From assembly GCF_003028575.1 (NCBI RefSeq), contig NZ_PYUD01000001.1, positions 1,426,001-1,490,000 on the forward strand: a DNA stretch of 64,000 bases, read 5' to 3'. Positions 10,607 through 19,265 of this stretch are shown one piece after another. The notes under the pieces are model-generated. The model was not told where the DNA came from. It saw nothing but the letters and a program-made list of their open reading frames with translations, and ran no database searches. Made by a program: the position numbers and the translations under genes. The DNA is from Halomonas urumqiensis. GTDB lineage: Bacteria > Pseudomonadota > Gammaproteobacteria > Pseudomonadales > Halomonadaceae. Position 1 is the stretch's first letter. Every line of letters begins with the position of its first letter.

Positions 10607-10987
10607 ATGTCCCTTCTTAGCGAATACATGCAGATGGAGCAGCAGCTCAAGCAGCTCCAGGCCAATCTCGATAAACTGCAGAACGACAAGCGACTTCAAG
10701 CCGAACTCGAATTCAAGGGTAAGCTCGAAGGCTTGATGCAGGAATATGGCAAGAGTGCAGCCGAGGTCATTGCGCTGCTCGACCCGAAGCCGGCTTCTGC
10801 CGGTGCCGCACCTAAGGCTACAGCGGCCGCAGGTGGACGGCGTAAGCGTAAGCTGAAGATCTATAAGAACCCGAATACCGGCGAGGTAGTCGAGACTCGT
10901 GGTGGCAACCAGAAGACCCTGAAAGCCTGGAAGGACGAGCATGGCAATGACACCGTCGAGTCCTGGCTGGTTCGCGTAGAAGAGTAA
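10607..10987 (+). CDS. MvaT/H-NS-family nucleoid protein
   Basis: A 126-residue xenogeneic silencer of the MvaT type. Residues 1-60 form the oligomerising coiled coil (MSLLSEYMQMEQQLKQLQ, then KLEGLMQEYGKSAAEVIALLDPK). After a basic linker (GGRRKRKLKIYKNP), residues about 95-126 are the DNA-binding domain, with GEVVETRGGNQKTLKAWK and ESW closely following Pseudomonas MvaT. The start at 10607 gives the family N-terminus and has SD AAAAGGA. An open frame extends upstream to 10280 but crosses the rpsA terminator, so it is not used. Expected role: AT-rich DNA binding and silencing of foreign genes. Confidence 0.93.
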   Translation: MSLLSEYMQMEQQLKQLQANLDKLQNDKRLQAELEFKGKLEGLMQEYGKSAAEVIALLDPKPASAGAAPKATAAAGGRRKRKLKIYKNPNTGEVVETRGGNQKTLKAWKDEHGNDTVESWLVRVEE

Positions 10988-11054
10988 TCCAGGCGGCTTC
11001 GATGCATGCCCCGACAAGCCCTGTGCAACAGTGAGGGCTTGTCCATGGATGATG

Positions 11055-11080
11055 AAGGCGGCACCCTCGGGTGCCGCCTT
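11055..11080 (+). terminator. Hairpin after the mvaT-like gene
   Basis: Perfect 12-bp palindrome (AAGGCGGCACCC at 11055-11066, GGGTGCCGCCTT at 11069-11080) 67 bases past the stop codon. It has a strong stem but no T-run, so termination is probable rather than certain. It could also serve the convergent regulator gene. Confidence 0.6.
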
Positions 11081-11193
11081 GACGTGAAAGGCTTCAGCAT
11101 CTTGCGTGTTGATGACTTGCCAGTTGCAATCAAACCCATATCCAGAGCATGCAGACTCGGCTAGCGTCGGTGGCTCAGGTGCGGTCGTGCAGG

Positions 11194-12003
11194 CTACCCA
11201 TGTTGTGCCAGCAATGGAAACTGCAGTTCCAGCCCTGTGGCCTGCTGCAATATTCTCAATGGTTCACCGTTGTAGAATTCCGACTTGGCCGGCAACGCTT
11301 CACCAAACACCTTGCCAATGGTGGGGCTGAGTTCGGCAAGACTCTCGATTTTCACGCAGGCACAGCGCTGCGAGGGGAGATCGACCAGGCGCAATGCGGG
11401 CGGCAATGCCAGGGCTCGCGGATCCATTCCGCTGATCATGACGCCGACATCGGTGCGAGGCATCTCTCGGCTGAACACTGTCTCGCTCAACAGCACCATG
11501 GGTATTGAGCCATTCAGGCGATTGGCGAGAAGTTGACCCTCGGTGAGTTGTTTCCAGTCTTCGGGGGGAGGAAGGTTGTTGATTTCTTCATAGCGTCTGG
11601 CTACCAGTACCGTTGCCATGGGGATATGTCGAATCTCGAGTTGCAGTTTCTTTTCGATGCAGGCAGCGCTGCGCCGGATCTCGAGCTGATGGTTCTGGCG
11701 ATAGGCGCGCGGGGTGAGCATAAAGTTGCGTTGAAAGGCGCGACTGAACGATGAGTGATTACGATAGCCACACTGTGCGGCGATTTCCTTTATGCCAAGA
11801 GGAGTATGAACCAGTAGCCTGGTGGCCTTCTCCAGCCGCAGTCGGTCTCGATAAGCACTTGGTGATATACCGAAGCACTGGCGGAATCGTCGACGAGTCT
11901 GGGAAGCCGAGTAACCTAGGTGCTGGGCAAGATCCTCGATAGTACTCTGGCCCTGTAGGGTATCCTGCAGCCAGATTTCCGCCCGCATCATCTCGTTGAA
12001 CAT
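11194..12003 (-). CDS. Rob-like AraC-family regulator with GyrI-like domain
   Basis: 269 residues. Residues 8-105 hold two AraC-type helix-turn-helix motifs (IEDLAQHLGYSASQTRRRFRQ and IKEIAAQCGYRNHSSFSRAFQRNF) at the N-terminus. The rest (about 120-265) resembles the GyrI-like small-molecule domain found in Rob, which senses hydrophobic ligands. Domain order therefore matches Rob/BmrR-type regulators and not classical AraC. It lies between a full MvaT gene and a partial MvaT-like gene, divergent from the latter. Target genes are unknown. Confidence 0.85.
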   Translation of the reverse strand: MFNEMMRAEIWLQDTLQGQSTIEDLAQHLGYSASQTRRRFRQCFGISPSAYRDRLRLEKATRLLVHTPLGIKEIAAQCGYRNHSSFSRAFQRNFMLTPRAYRQNHQLEIRRSAACIEKKLQLEIRHIPMATVLVARRYEEINNLPPPEDWKQLTEGQLLANRLNGSIPMVLLSETVFSREMPRTDVGVMISGMDPRALALPPALRLVDLPSQRCACVKIESLAELSPTIGKVFGEALPAKSEFYNGEPLRILQQATGLELQFPLLAQHG

Positions 12004-12352
12004 GGTCAGGCTCCTCCCGTGCGTAATGTTGTTGAAGCTTTAGGCAATTGTCTTCCTTGTCACCTAGGTTGTGCCCGGAACCTTTTACTTGTGCGTGTCC
12101 GGATGGATGTTTCGATCTGGCGATTGGTTGCTGACTCAGCCTCTGAGGAAAGGCCGGCGGATGGTCCGGGTGGCGTAACGGGGTGCAGATTGCTTCCGCT
12201 GGCAACATGTTCTGGCCAGGCTCGATGCGGAAATGCTTCGCCGTCGAGGTTGATGGCGGTATAATTGAATGCTCTTTAGTGGGCGCAAGTGCGTCACCCC
12301 ATCTCCATTATGTATGCTGGGATGGCTGCGCACAGTAAACAACTGGAAACGA
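12004..12352 (+). promoter_or_regulatory. Divergent intergenic region with candidate promoter
   Basis: About 350 bases between the Rob-like gene (minus) and the short MvaT-like gene (plus). A perfect TATAAT at 12260-12265 could be the -10 of the plus-strand gene. The region 17 bases upstream (TTCGCC) is a poor -35, so activation or another sigma configuration would be needed. No other gene is seen. Confidence 0.4.
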
Positions 12353-12649
12353 ATGAAACAGCAAACCAATCGAAAGCCGATGGATGAGCGCGAAAAACTT
12401 CGCAAGTTCCGAGAGCTTGATGACGCCTTTGCCGATGCCTTGCGTGAGCTCGATGACCCCAATAGTCAACTGGATATCCCGACCGGACCGCCGGTGAGAT
12501 CTCTGGAAGAGCAGGAACGCAACCGAGAAGCCGCCGCCCAGCAGGCCTTTGAATCGCGTCTGCATACACTGATGCAGGAGTATGGGCAGCCTGCCGAGAA
12601 CGTTTGCCAACTCTTGCAGACACTCAAGTCATTGGCCCGTATTGCCTGA
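12353..12649 (+). CDS. Short MvaT-like protein lacking the DNA-binding domain
   Basis: Predicted 98 residues from the ATG at 12353 (GGAA five bases upstream); 12380 (MDEREK) is an alternative. The sequence is a charged probable coiled coil (EREKLRKFRELDDAFADALREL, then EEQERNREAAAQQAF) followed by ESRLHTLMQEYGQPAENVCQLLQTL. That last part aligns with the KLEGLMQEYGKSAAEVIALLDP segment of the neighbouring full MvaT protein. The protein stops there: the basic linker and the GGN-KTLK-W DNA-binding module are absent. By analogy with truncated H-NS proteins it might hetero-oligomerise with and modulate MvaT. That role is an inference. Confidence 0.65.
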   Translation: MKQQTNRKPMDEREKLRKFRELDDAFADALRELDDPNSQLDIPTGPPVRSLEEQERNREAAAQQAFESRLHTLMQEYGQPAENVCQLLQTLKSLARIA

Positions 12650-12729
12650 GGGCTTCGCCGCGGATACTTGTCGTGTTGCGTTTTATACCGTTATCTTGAT
12701 TATCTCTCCCTGTGATCGCTCGTGATGCG

Positions 12730-13005
12730 TCATGCCGCGCCGGTATCGATTTCCAATGCGCTGATCAGCGTCAGCGCTTGATCCCGGTGGTCACCGCAAA
12801 GCGTGGCATCAAATTCGAAACGTGCGCACACTTCCGGGCGGCTTGGATCGCCAAATAGCTTGCACAAGTTGTGCTCATCGAGTTGCACGCACCGAGCTCC
12901 TGCCGGCTTGCCATGGGGCATGCCGGGAATCGGCGAACTGATCGAAGGGGCGATGCAACAGGCGCCGCATCCCGGGCGGCACCCAGCGTGGATATCGTCG
13001 CTCAT
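12730..13005 (-). CDS. YkgJ-family cysteine cluster protein
   Basis: 91 residues starting [20 protein letters not shown] at 13005 has GGAAG upstream, which rejects the longer frame. Cysteines at [23 protein letters not shown] and VCARFEF form the CxxxCxxCC-type cluster of the zinc- or iron-chelating YkgJ family. The function of the family is not settled. It is transcribed away from trhP. Confidence 0.85.
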   Translation of the reverse strand: MSDDIHAGCRPGCGACCIAPSISSPIPGMPHGKPAGARCVQLDEHNLCKLFGDPSRPEVCARFEFDATLCGDHRDQALTLISALEIDTGAA

Positions 13006-13318
13006 CTCACTTCCGCAATGGCCCCCTTGTCGATATCTTCGAAGGTTTGGCGCGGCCCGCGTACCTCCATGCTCCACGCCCCGCGATCTCGTGGGTCTGC
13101 AACGAGAGCCGCCACTGTGGATGAGCCGGGGTGCGGTCCGGCGGCAGGTATTCTACTGGACCCGAATGGTTGGTGCGAATGATGCTGGTGAGTCGTGAGT
13201 CGTGAGTCGTGAGTCGTGAGCGTTGCGGGGTGTTCGGCGGGCGGCGCTGGTGCTGTTATACTGTCGCTCCTTTCCTCCTGCGCCCCGCGCGCCATCGTCC
13301 TGACAACGGTGAATCTCC
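13006..13318 (+). promoter_or_regulatory. Intergenic region with heptamer repeats and trhP promoter
   Basis: Between the divergent ykgJ-like gene and trhP. Bases 13190-13220 are 4.4 perfect copies of GAGTCGT. Further on, TGTTATACT at 13254-13262 is an extended -10 element (TGn then TATACT) about 57 bases upstream of the trhP ATG. The region 13020-13180 contains nothing I recognise. Confidence 0.55.
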
Positions 13319-14755
13319 ATGAAAGCCCCGGAACTGCTGTCGCCCGCCGGCACATTCAAGAACATGCGTTACGCCTTCGCCTATGGCGCGGATGCGGTCT
13401 ATGCAGGCCAACCGCGTTATTCGTTGCGTGTGCGCAATAATGATTTCAAGATCGACAATCTTCATCGTGGCATTGCCTACGCACACGAGCGCGGCAAGCA
13501 ATTCTACGTGGCCTCGAATATCGCGCCGCACAACAGCAAGCTCAAGACCTATCTGCGCGACATGGAGCCGGTCATCGAGGCTGGCCCGGATGCCTTGATC
13601 ATGTCCGATCCGGGGCTGATCATGATGATTCGTGAGCGCTGGCCTGAGCAGGTCATCCACCTCTCGGTGCAGTCCAATGTGGTCAATTACGCCGCGGCGC
13701 GGTTCTGGCAGCAGCAGGGCATCAGCCGCATCATCCTGTCGCGTGAGTTGTCGCTTGCCGAGATCGGCGAGATCCGCGCCGAGTGTCCCGACCTCGAGAT
13801 CGAGACTTTCGTGCATGGCGCGCTTTGCATCGCCTATTCCGGGCGCTGCCTGCTTTCCGGTTACTTCAACCACCGCGACCCCAACCAGGGCACCTGCACC
13901 AACGCCTGCCGCTGGAAATACAACACCGTGGCCGCCGCCCATGACGAAACCGGTGACCTGGTGCCGGCCAATTCGGCGCGTGCGCATGCCGCCAGTGGGG
14001 TGTGGACGCCGGACCAGGGTGCCCAGCAAGCGGGCTTGATCGCCTCCGGTGGCGGCAGTGCCGAGATCAGTGAGCCCAGCACCGCTACCGCCGGTGGTGT
14101 GGAAGGCCAGGATGAACTCTCCGCATTGATCGAGGATCGCACGCGCCCCGGCGAAATGATGCCGGTGTTCGAGGACGAGCATGGTACCTACATCATGAAC
14201 TCCAAGGACCTGCGTGCCGTTCAGCATGTGCCGACGCTTGCCGAGATGGGCGTCTCTTCGTTGAAGATCGAGGGGCGCACCAAGTCGCACTATTATGTCG
14301 CGCGCACCGCGCAGGTCTATCGCCGAGCGATCGACGATGCCGTGGCCGGGCGGCCTTTCGACATGCGCCTGATGGACGAGCTCGACAATCTCGCCAACCG
14401 CGGTTACACCGAAGGCTTCTATCGCCGCCACGTGCATGATGAATACCAGAATTACCAGCAGGGTAACTCCGTGGGTGTTCACCAGCAGTTCGTCGGCGAG
14501 GTGATCGGCTACCACCCGGATCGTGGCGTACTCGAGGTAGACGTCAAGAATCGCTTCGAGGTCGGTGATGGCATGGAGCTGATGCTGCCGGGTGGTAATC
14601 GCCGGTTCACCCTCGAGCATATCGAGAACAAGCGAGGCGAGTCGGTGGGGGCCGCACCTGGCTCAGGCCATGTGGTGAGAATCCCTGTACCAGGCGATGC
14701 CATTGCGCCAGAGCGCATCGAGTTTGCCTTGTTGATGCGTGACCTCAAAGGCTGA
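13319..14755 (+). CDS. trhP: tRNA 5-hydroxyuridine synthesis protein TrhP (YegQ, U32 family)
   Basis: 478-residue U32 'peptidase' family protein. Its E. coli counterpart YegQ/TrhP is needed, with prephenate, for 5-hydroxyuridine at wobble position 34 of tRNA. Family landmarks: KAPELLSPAGTFKNMRYAFAYGADAVYAG, FVHGALCIAYSGRCLLSGYFNHRDPNQG, TNACRWKY, FEDEHGTYIMNSKDLRAVQH and SLKIEGRTKSHYYVA. The conserved cysteines in GALC, GRC and NAC probably ligate an Fe-S cluster. It is slightly longer than YegQ (453) because of a Gly/Ser/Ala-rich insertion around residues 215-265. A membrane-protein gene follows after eight bases. Confidence 0.93.
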   Translation: MKAPELLSPAGTFKNMRYAFAYGADAVYAGQPRYSLRVRNNDFKIDNLHRGIAYAHERGKQFYVASNIAPHNSKLKTYLRDMEPVIEAGPDALIMSDPGLIMMIRERWPEQVIHLSVQSNVVNYAAARFWQQQGISRIILSRELSLAEIGEIRAECPDLEIETFVHGALCIAYSGRCLLSGYFNHRDPNQGTCTNACRWKYNTVAAAHDETGDLVPANSARAHAASGVWTPDQGAQQAGLIASGGGSAEISEPSTATAGGVEGQDELSALIEDRTRPGEMMPVFEDEHGTYIMNSKDLRAVQHVPTLAEMGVSSLKIEGRTKSHYYVARTAQVYRRAIDDAVAGRPFDMRLMDELDNLANRGYTEGFYRRHVHDEYQNYQQGNSVGVHQQFVGEVIGYHPDRGVLEVDVKNRFEVGDGMELMLPGGNRRFTLEHIENKRGESVGAAPGSGHVVRIPVPGDAIAPERIEFALLMRDLKG

Positions 14756-14763
14756 GACGCTCG

Positions 14764-15255
14764 ATGGCATATGTACTGGTCATGGGCGGTTTGGCCCTAT
14801 CCGTATTCTTCACATTTGGTTGGATGCTGCTACGCACAAGCCAGTGGCTGTGGCAGCGTCGCCCAGGTAGTTCGAAGAAAGCGGATGGAACTCGCAAGCC
14901 GGCGGCCAAGGTCCAGCCCAGGCCGCGAACGCCACCGCAGCGCAAGGCGGCGGCGCGCTCCCGGGATTCCACCAAGGCGGCCGGCAAGCCCGCGGCTGCT
15001 ACAGTGAAGGCCAGCGGCGAGCCCTGGGGGCTTACACGCTGGCTATCCAGGCGTCGGTCGGCGCTACCGCTGTCGTTTCTGGCAACATTGCTGTATGGCC
15101 TGGCCAGGCTCGCGGAATTCGGCATCACCCAGCGATCCCATGACGCGCCAGCCCCGTACCACGCGCTGGTGGCGGTTCTCGGCTGGATTGCCGCTGTACT
15201 GCTGGCGGTAGCCCTGGTCAATCTGTTGGCGAGGTGGCGTTGTCGACCACGCTAG
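14764..15255 (+). CDS. Hypothetical membrane protein
   Basis: 163 residues, no family recognised. An N-terminal transmembrane helix (about 3-22) is followed by a basic Pro/Lys/Ala-rich cytoplasmic-type linker (about 33-85), then a hydrophobic segment near 100-115 and a clear helix near 135-155. It starts eight bases after trhP and is probably co-transcribed with it. Composition and frame are consistent with a real gene, but nothing shows a function. Confidence 0.65.
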   Translation: MAYVLVMGGLALSVFFTFGWMLLRTSQWLWQRRPGSSKKADGTRKPAAKVQPRPRTPPQRKAAARSRDSTKAAGKPAAATVKASGEPWGLTRWLSRRRSALPLSFLATLLYGLARLAEFGITQRSHDAPAPYHALVAVLGWIAAVLLAVALVNLLARWRCRPR

Positions 15256-15378
15256 CGTCTTGCCCAACAGGATGGCCCGTGCGCTGTGCCACGCGTTTCG
15301 TCAGCGGCTAGCTCGTTCAAGGATAGTTCGTTTATGGGATAGCTCGTTCACGGAAAGCCAATCACTACAGGACGTCAC

Positions 15379-15789
15379 ATGGCAACGATAGAACATAGCG
15401 CCATCCTCAACGCTCCGCCCGAGCGTGTGTTCGCGCTGCTCGAGCGGGTCGAGGATTTCGTCGACTATTCGGATCTTATCCACGCCATTGAGCCGCTTGG
15501 CGAGGATCGCTATCGCTGGCACGTGCATGCCGTGGGTCGCGACTGGAGTTTCGACGTTGAGATCACCGAGTCGCGCGCCCCGGAGGTGCTGGCATGGGAA
15601 TCGCTGAATGGGGTAGAGAACCGGGGCTGCTACCGGTTGACCCCAGTGGCCGAAGGCACTCGAGTGGCGCTTACGCTAACCTATGCATTGGGCAACAAGT
15701 TCGTCGAAAAGGCCGTGAACAAGGCCGCCAGTCCATTGGTGGGAAAGGTCAGTCGGCAGATCCTCGAACGCGTGGAAGCGCGTCTTTGA
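15379..15789 (+). CDS. SRPBCC/START-like ligand-binding protein
   Basis: 136 residues with the typical opening of the SRPBCC (polyketide cyclase/Bet v1-like) fold, MATIEHSAILNAPPERVFALLERVEDFVDYSDLIHAIEPLG. It ends in the amphipathic helix VGKVSRQILERVEARL that closes the hydrophobic cavity. A good SD (AGGA) precedes the ATG. The ligand cannot be told from sequence. Confidence 0.85.
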   Translation: MATIEHSAILNAPPERVFALLERVEDFVDYSDLIHAIEPLGEDRYRWHVHAVGRDWSFDVEITESRAPEVLAWESLNGVENRGCYRLTPVAEGTRVALTLTYALGNKFVEKAVNKAASPLVGKVSRQILERVEARL

Positions 15790-15929
15790 CGGTACTCGGT
15801 GAAGGAGCACGCGCTATCAGGCAGGTCGAATGGATCGGAAAATTCTATTAGCGGCCTATCTGTCCAGGCGTATGACTGGGCTCTATCATGGGGAGGTGGG
15901 TGCCACCGGCACCTGTCGAGGATTTCACC

Positions 15930-16085
15930 ATGATCATGGGCCTGTTGTTGTGCCTTGCGGTGCTCGCCGTGCAGCTTGTCGTCCTGCATTACATTGATCT
16001 GCGCGTGGCTACCATGGTTCCTCTCGAGGAGCCGGCCAGCGTGCTTTCCCAGGATGAGCTGGCCGATGACAGGCTCGGTGTCTGA
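15930..16085 (+). CDS. Small single-span membrane protein
   Basis: 51 residues beginning MIMGLLLCLAVLAVQLVVLHY, one transmembrane segment followed by an acidic tail (SQDELADDRLGV). The ATG at 15930 has GAGG seven bases upstream. An earlier in-frame ATG at 15888 has no SD and adds a non-hydrophobic leader. No family recognised. Confidence 0.5.
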   Translation: MIMGLLLCLAVLAVQLVVLHYIDLRVATMVPLEEPASVLSQDELADDRLGV

Positions 16086-16135
16086 GCGAGGCACGCGCCT
16101 GCACTGGAACCTTGCGGAGCTGATGACGCCGGCCG

Positions 16136-17695
16136 TCAGGCGTCGTCGCTGTCATGGGACGTGGCGACGCCACCACGGCCGCTGCGCTTGACGCGGTACA
16201 TGCTGTGATCTGCGGCATCGATCATATCGCGCGGCGTGGCGAAGTTACCCTCGCGCAGGCTGGCGATGCCAATCGAGACCGAGACATATAGCGGCTTGCC
16301 ATCGGCATGGGCCATCGGTTGCCCGCCAAGGCGTTCGGTCAAGCGTGCGGCCATGATGGTGGCCCCGGTGGTGTGCTCATCGGGCAGGATCACTAGAAAT
16401 TCCTCTCCACCATAGCGACCGGCCAGGTCACCCTCGCGAATCGATTCCTGCAGGGTGGTCGCGAAGTTTTCCAGTACCTGATCACCGAGCTGGTGACCAT
16501 GGGTGTCGTTGAGTCGCTTGAAATGATCGAGGTCGATGAACACCAACGACAGGTCACGCGCCTGGTCCTGGCAGAGAGTGAAGCGCTCCTGAAGCTGTTC
16601 TTCGAGCCACGCGCGGTTGGCAAGCCCGGTGAGCGCGTCGATGCGGCTGCGTCGCTCGAGTTCCGATTGACGCTGGCGTAGCGATTCGAGCTCCGCCTGA
16701 TGAGCGTCGAGGCGTGCCGCCAGCATCAGGGTCTGACGGAAGAGGTGTTGTTGCGCCTCGGCCAGCAGCGTCTGGTTGTCGAACTGCGGTGGCGATGTGA
16801 TCTCCAGCAGCTCGGCCATGCTTGGCAGTTGCTGTTTAACCTCGTCGAGAACACCGGCCAGCGGCAAGGTATCGGGTTGCTCGAGGCGCTCCAGGCGCTT
16901 GAGCAGATGGACGAAGGCGCGAGTGGGGTTGTCTGACAACCACGCATCGGCCACCGGCCCCGACAGGCGCAGGCACAGCATGTCGATGCGCGCCACCTCG
17001 AACTCGCCGTGGCTATCGGCGATGCCCCGCGCCAGGTGCATCGGCATGCCCCAACTGGCGGCAAGCCACGCCCCGATGCTGGCATGGTCACACCCGTATG
17101 CCTGGTATTCGTGACGCGCAAGCCGGTCATGCTCGCCGCACAGCTCGTCCAGCGGGTCATCGGCATGTTGGCACAAGTCGTGATACAGCTGCTGATCCAG
17201 CGACTGCACGGCTAGTACGCCGATATCCTGGAGCAGCGCCACGGTGAACAGCACGCCGGCCTTGTCGGGGCAGAGGTGCTGGGCGAGATGACGTGCGGTG
17301 AGGGCGGCGACGATGGCGCGTTGCCACAAGCGATCGAGGCACTGGTCGGAAACCGCGCTGCTGACGCGGGCCAGGCCGAAGCTCATCACCGCGGCGAGGG
17401 TGGCATCCAGGCCAATTCGCGACACGGCTTCCTGGCAGGTGTGCACCTCGGAGCGGTGGCGGCTGTAGAACACGCTGTTGGCCAATGACAACAGCCGCAG
17501 GGTGAGTGCCGGGTCTTCCTCGATGGCGCGAGCGTAGTCGAACAGGCTCGCCTCGCTGAATCGGGCGACCATCAACACGCGCGCCACCGCGGCAGGCAGT
17601 GAGGGTAGCGTCTGGCAGTCAGCAAGCTGTTTGCGCAGACCCTCGGGAAGGGGGGGGAGGTCGGCGGATGAGCGTGTGTCGCGTTGGGAGATCAT
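16136..17695 (-). CDS. HDOD-domain diguanylate cyclase (GGDEF)
   Basis: 519 residues, predicted cytoplasmic. An HDOD domain (about 20-215; LPSLPAAVARVLMVARF, DPALTLRLLSLANS) is followed by a coiled linker (about 310-350; LDAHQAELESLRQRQSELERR) and a GGDEF domain (about 352-510; DALTGLANRAWLEEQL, LVFIDLDHFKRLNDTHGHQLGD). The active-site loop is GGEEF. The inhibitory I-site RxxD (REGD) sits five residues before it, so the enzyme should make c-di-GMP and be product-inhibited. HDOD would supply signal input or dimer control. No EAL domain. Confidence 0.92.
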   Translation of the reverse strand: MISQRDTRSSADLPPLPEGLRKQLADCQTLPSLPAAVARVLMVARFSEASLFDYARAIEEDPALTLRLLSLANSVFYSRHRSEVHTCQEAVSRIGLDATLAAVMSFGLARVSSAVSDQCLDRLWQRAIVAALTARHLAQHLCPDKAGVLFTVALLQDIGVLAVQSLDQQLYHDLCQHADDPLDELCGEHDRLARHEYQAYGCDHASIGAWLAASWGMPMHLARGIADSHGEFEVARIDMLCLRLSGPVADAWLSDNPTRAFVHLLKRLERLEQPDTLPLAGVLDEVKQQLPSMAELLEITSPPQFDNQTLLAEAQQHLFRQTLMLAARLDAHQAELESLRQRQSELERRSRIDALTGLANRAWLEEQLQERFTLCQDQARDLSLVFIDLDHFKRLNDTHGHQLGDQVLENFATTLQESIREGDLAGRYGGEEFLVILPDEHTTGATIMAARLTERLGGQPMAHADGKPLYVSVSIGIASLREGNFATPRDMIDAADHSMYRVKRSGRGGVATSHDSDDA

Positions 17696-17840
17696 GTCTG
17701 GCCGAATCCCTGCTGGATGTGCCGGTCAGGTGCGGCGACACGAAGGCACCTTGACCAGCGAGAGGTTCATATTCTGTTACTTTTTTTAACCGGATGGCGA
17801 TCAAGGGTCAAGGCAAATTAGCCAGTTGATTGGTGTCAGA

Positions 17841-18077
17841 TCATGATTTACGCAACGATGTGTTGAGATGATCGACCACTTCTGCCCAGTCGGCATCCTC
17901 TTCGAGGGCTTCGCGGAGGAATTCCGCCTGGCCCTCGTTCCAGCAGTCGGCGTCCGGAAGGGCTATCTCATCGGATAGCGGGGCATGGCGGTCGATGAAG
18001 CGCTTGATGGAAGCCGGGTCAGAGGCAAGTCCCAATTGTTCGAAGAGTTCGGTGAATGGGTGGTCGGGGTGTTCCAT
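17841..18077 (-). CDS. DUF2789 family protein
   Basis: 78 residues from MEHPDHPF, matching the short DUF2789 family in size and pattern (FTELFEQLGLASDPASIKRFI, then FLREALEEDADWAEVVDHLN). ATG at 18077 is preceded by GGAGA; a longer frame reaches 18101 without an SD. Function of the family is unknown; no partner gene is evident. Confidence 0.85.
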   Translation of the reverse strand: MEHPDHPFTELFEQLGLASDPASIKRFIDRHAPLSDEIALPDADCWNEGQAEFLREALEEDADWAEVVDHLNTSLRKS

Positions 18078-18192
18078 GATGGCTCTCCTGGCGAATGGCA
18101 CGAATCAACGTCGAGACTCATCACAATAGCGCCTAGTCACAGCGTTTGCCGAGGCCGCGTCAACGCTTGCGGGCCTGTTCCGCCAACGGCCT

Positions 18193-19245
18193 TCAGCGTT
18201 CTCCCGAAAGCGACGTCAGGAAGCGTTGACGCTGCTCCTGCTCACTCAGTGGCTGGGCCAGCAGGTGGATGAGCTTGGTCAGCGCGGCTTCCGGCGTCAT
18301 GTCATCGCCCGACAACACGCCAGCATCCACCAGGCCCTGGCCAGCGGCATAGTGGCCAAGGGTGATGCCCCCATGGGGGCACTGGCTGATGGCAGCCAGG
18401 AGCTTGCCCTCGCCACTGGCGCGCGCCAAGGTTTCCAGCAATGCCGGATCATCCGGCGAGTTACCACCGCCCCATACCTCGAGCAACGCGCCACGCAGAT
18501 GCGGGTCGGAGAGCCACGCGGCGACTTGGCGCGCCGAGATGCCCGGCCACAGGGCGATGCGGGCAACCCCGCCATCGGCGAGCGAGGTGTAATCCGGTAG
18601 TTCGAAGCGTGGCGCGCCGCGCTGTTGGTGTGCCAGCCCACGGGTCGGGTAGAGCACGGCATCTTCGTCTACCCGCTCACCAAGCAAGGGATAATTGGGA
18701 CTTTCAAAGGCGCTGTTCTTGCGAGTGTGCCACTTGCGAGCGCGCACGCCGCGCAGCAGCCTTCCGCCAAAGGCAATCGCGACTTCCTTGAGTGACGGGT
18801 TGGCGGCGAAGCGCAAGGCCAGTTCGACATTCGCAAGCGCGTCGCTGCCTTCGGCTTCCAGCGGTTGCATGGCGCCGGTCAGCACCACGGGGCGGTCCAC
18901 CCCCTGCAGCTGGTAGGCCAGGCTTGCGGCGCTCCAGGCGAGGGTGTCGGTGCCGTGCAGCACCACCACACCGGCGTGATCAGGCAAGCGATCGGCGATT
19001 TCCCGTCCCAGACGCTGCCAGTCCAGCGGTGTGGCGGCACTGGAATCGATGGGTGTGGTAACGCTGATCAGCCGGTAGGGCGGCAGGCTGGCTTGCCGGC
19101 TTGGGGGCAGCGTTGTCAGAGCGCGCTCGAGGCGTACGCCGATGTCGCCGCCGGGACTCAGGCCACGGGTTGTCTGCAACATGCCAAGCGTGCCGCCCGT
19201 GTAGAGCACCAGCAGTGGGCGGTCTGTGGAATTCAAGGGAGGCAT
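18193..19245 (-). CDS. ansA: L-asparaginase, type I
   Basis: Hydrolyses asparagine to aspartate and ammonia. 350 residues, no signal peptide, so cytoplasmic type I. Catalytic motifs are LVLYTGGTLGM (first threonine) and VVLHGTDTLAWSA (second Thr-Asp), followed by RPVVLTGAMQPLEAEGSDA. ATG 19245 is preferred over GTG 19251 because AGGAG lies at proper spacing. The CynX-type transporter gene ends 20 bases upstream, so the two may form an operon. Confidence 0.94.
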   Translation of the reverse strand: MPPLNSTDRPLLVLYTGGTLGMLQTTRGLSPGGDIGVRLERALTTLPPSRQASLPPYRLISVTTPIDSSAATPLDWQRLGREIADRLPDHAGVVVLHGTDTLAWSAASLAYQLQGVDRPVVLTGAMQPLEAEGSDALANVELALRFAANPSLKEVAIAFGGRLLRGVRARKWHTRKNSAFESPNYPLLGERVDEDAVLYPTRGLAHQQRGAPRFELPDYTSLADGGVARIALWPGISARQVAAWLSDPHLRGALLEVWGGGNSPDDPALLETLARASGEGKLLAAISQCPHGGITLGHYAAGQGLVDAGVLSGDDMTPEAALTKLIHLLAQPLSEQEQRQRFLTSLSGER

Positions 19246-19265
19246 GGGCACTCCTGGCGAGCTTG

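Noticed and set aside
13190..13220. Heptamer array considered as a CRISPR remnant
   Set aside because: Seven-base units without spacers are simple tandem repeats; no cas gene is present in the window.
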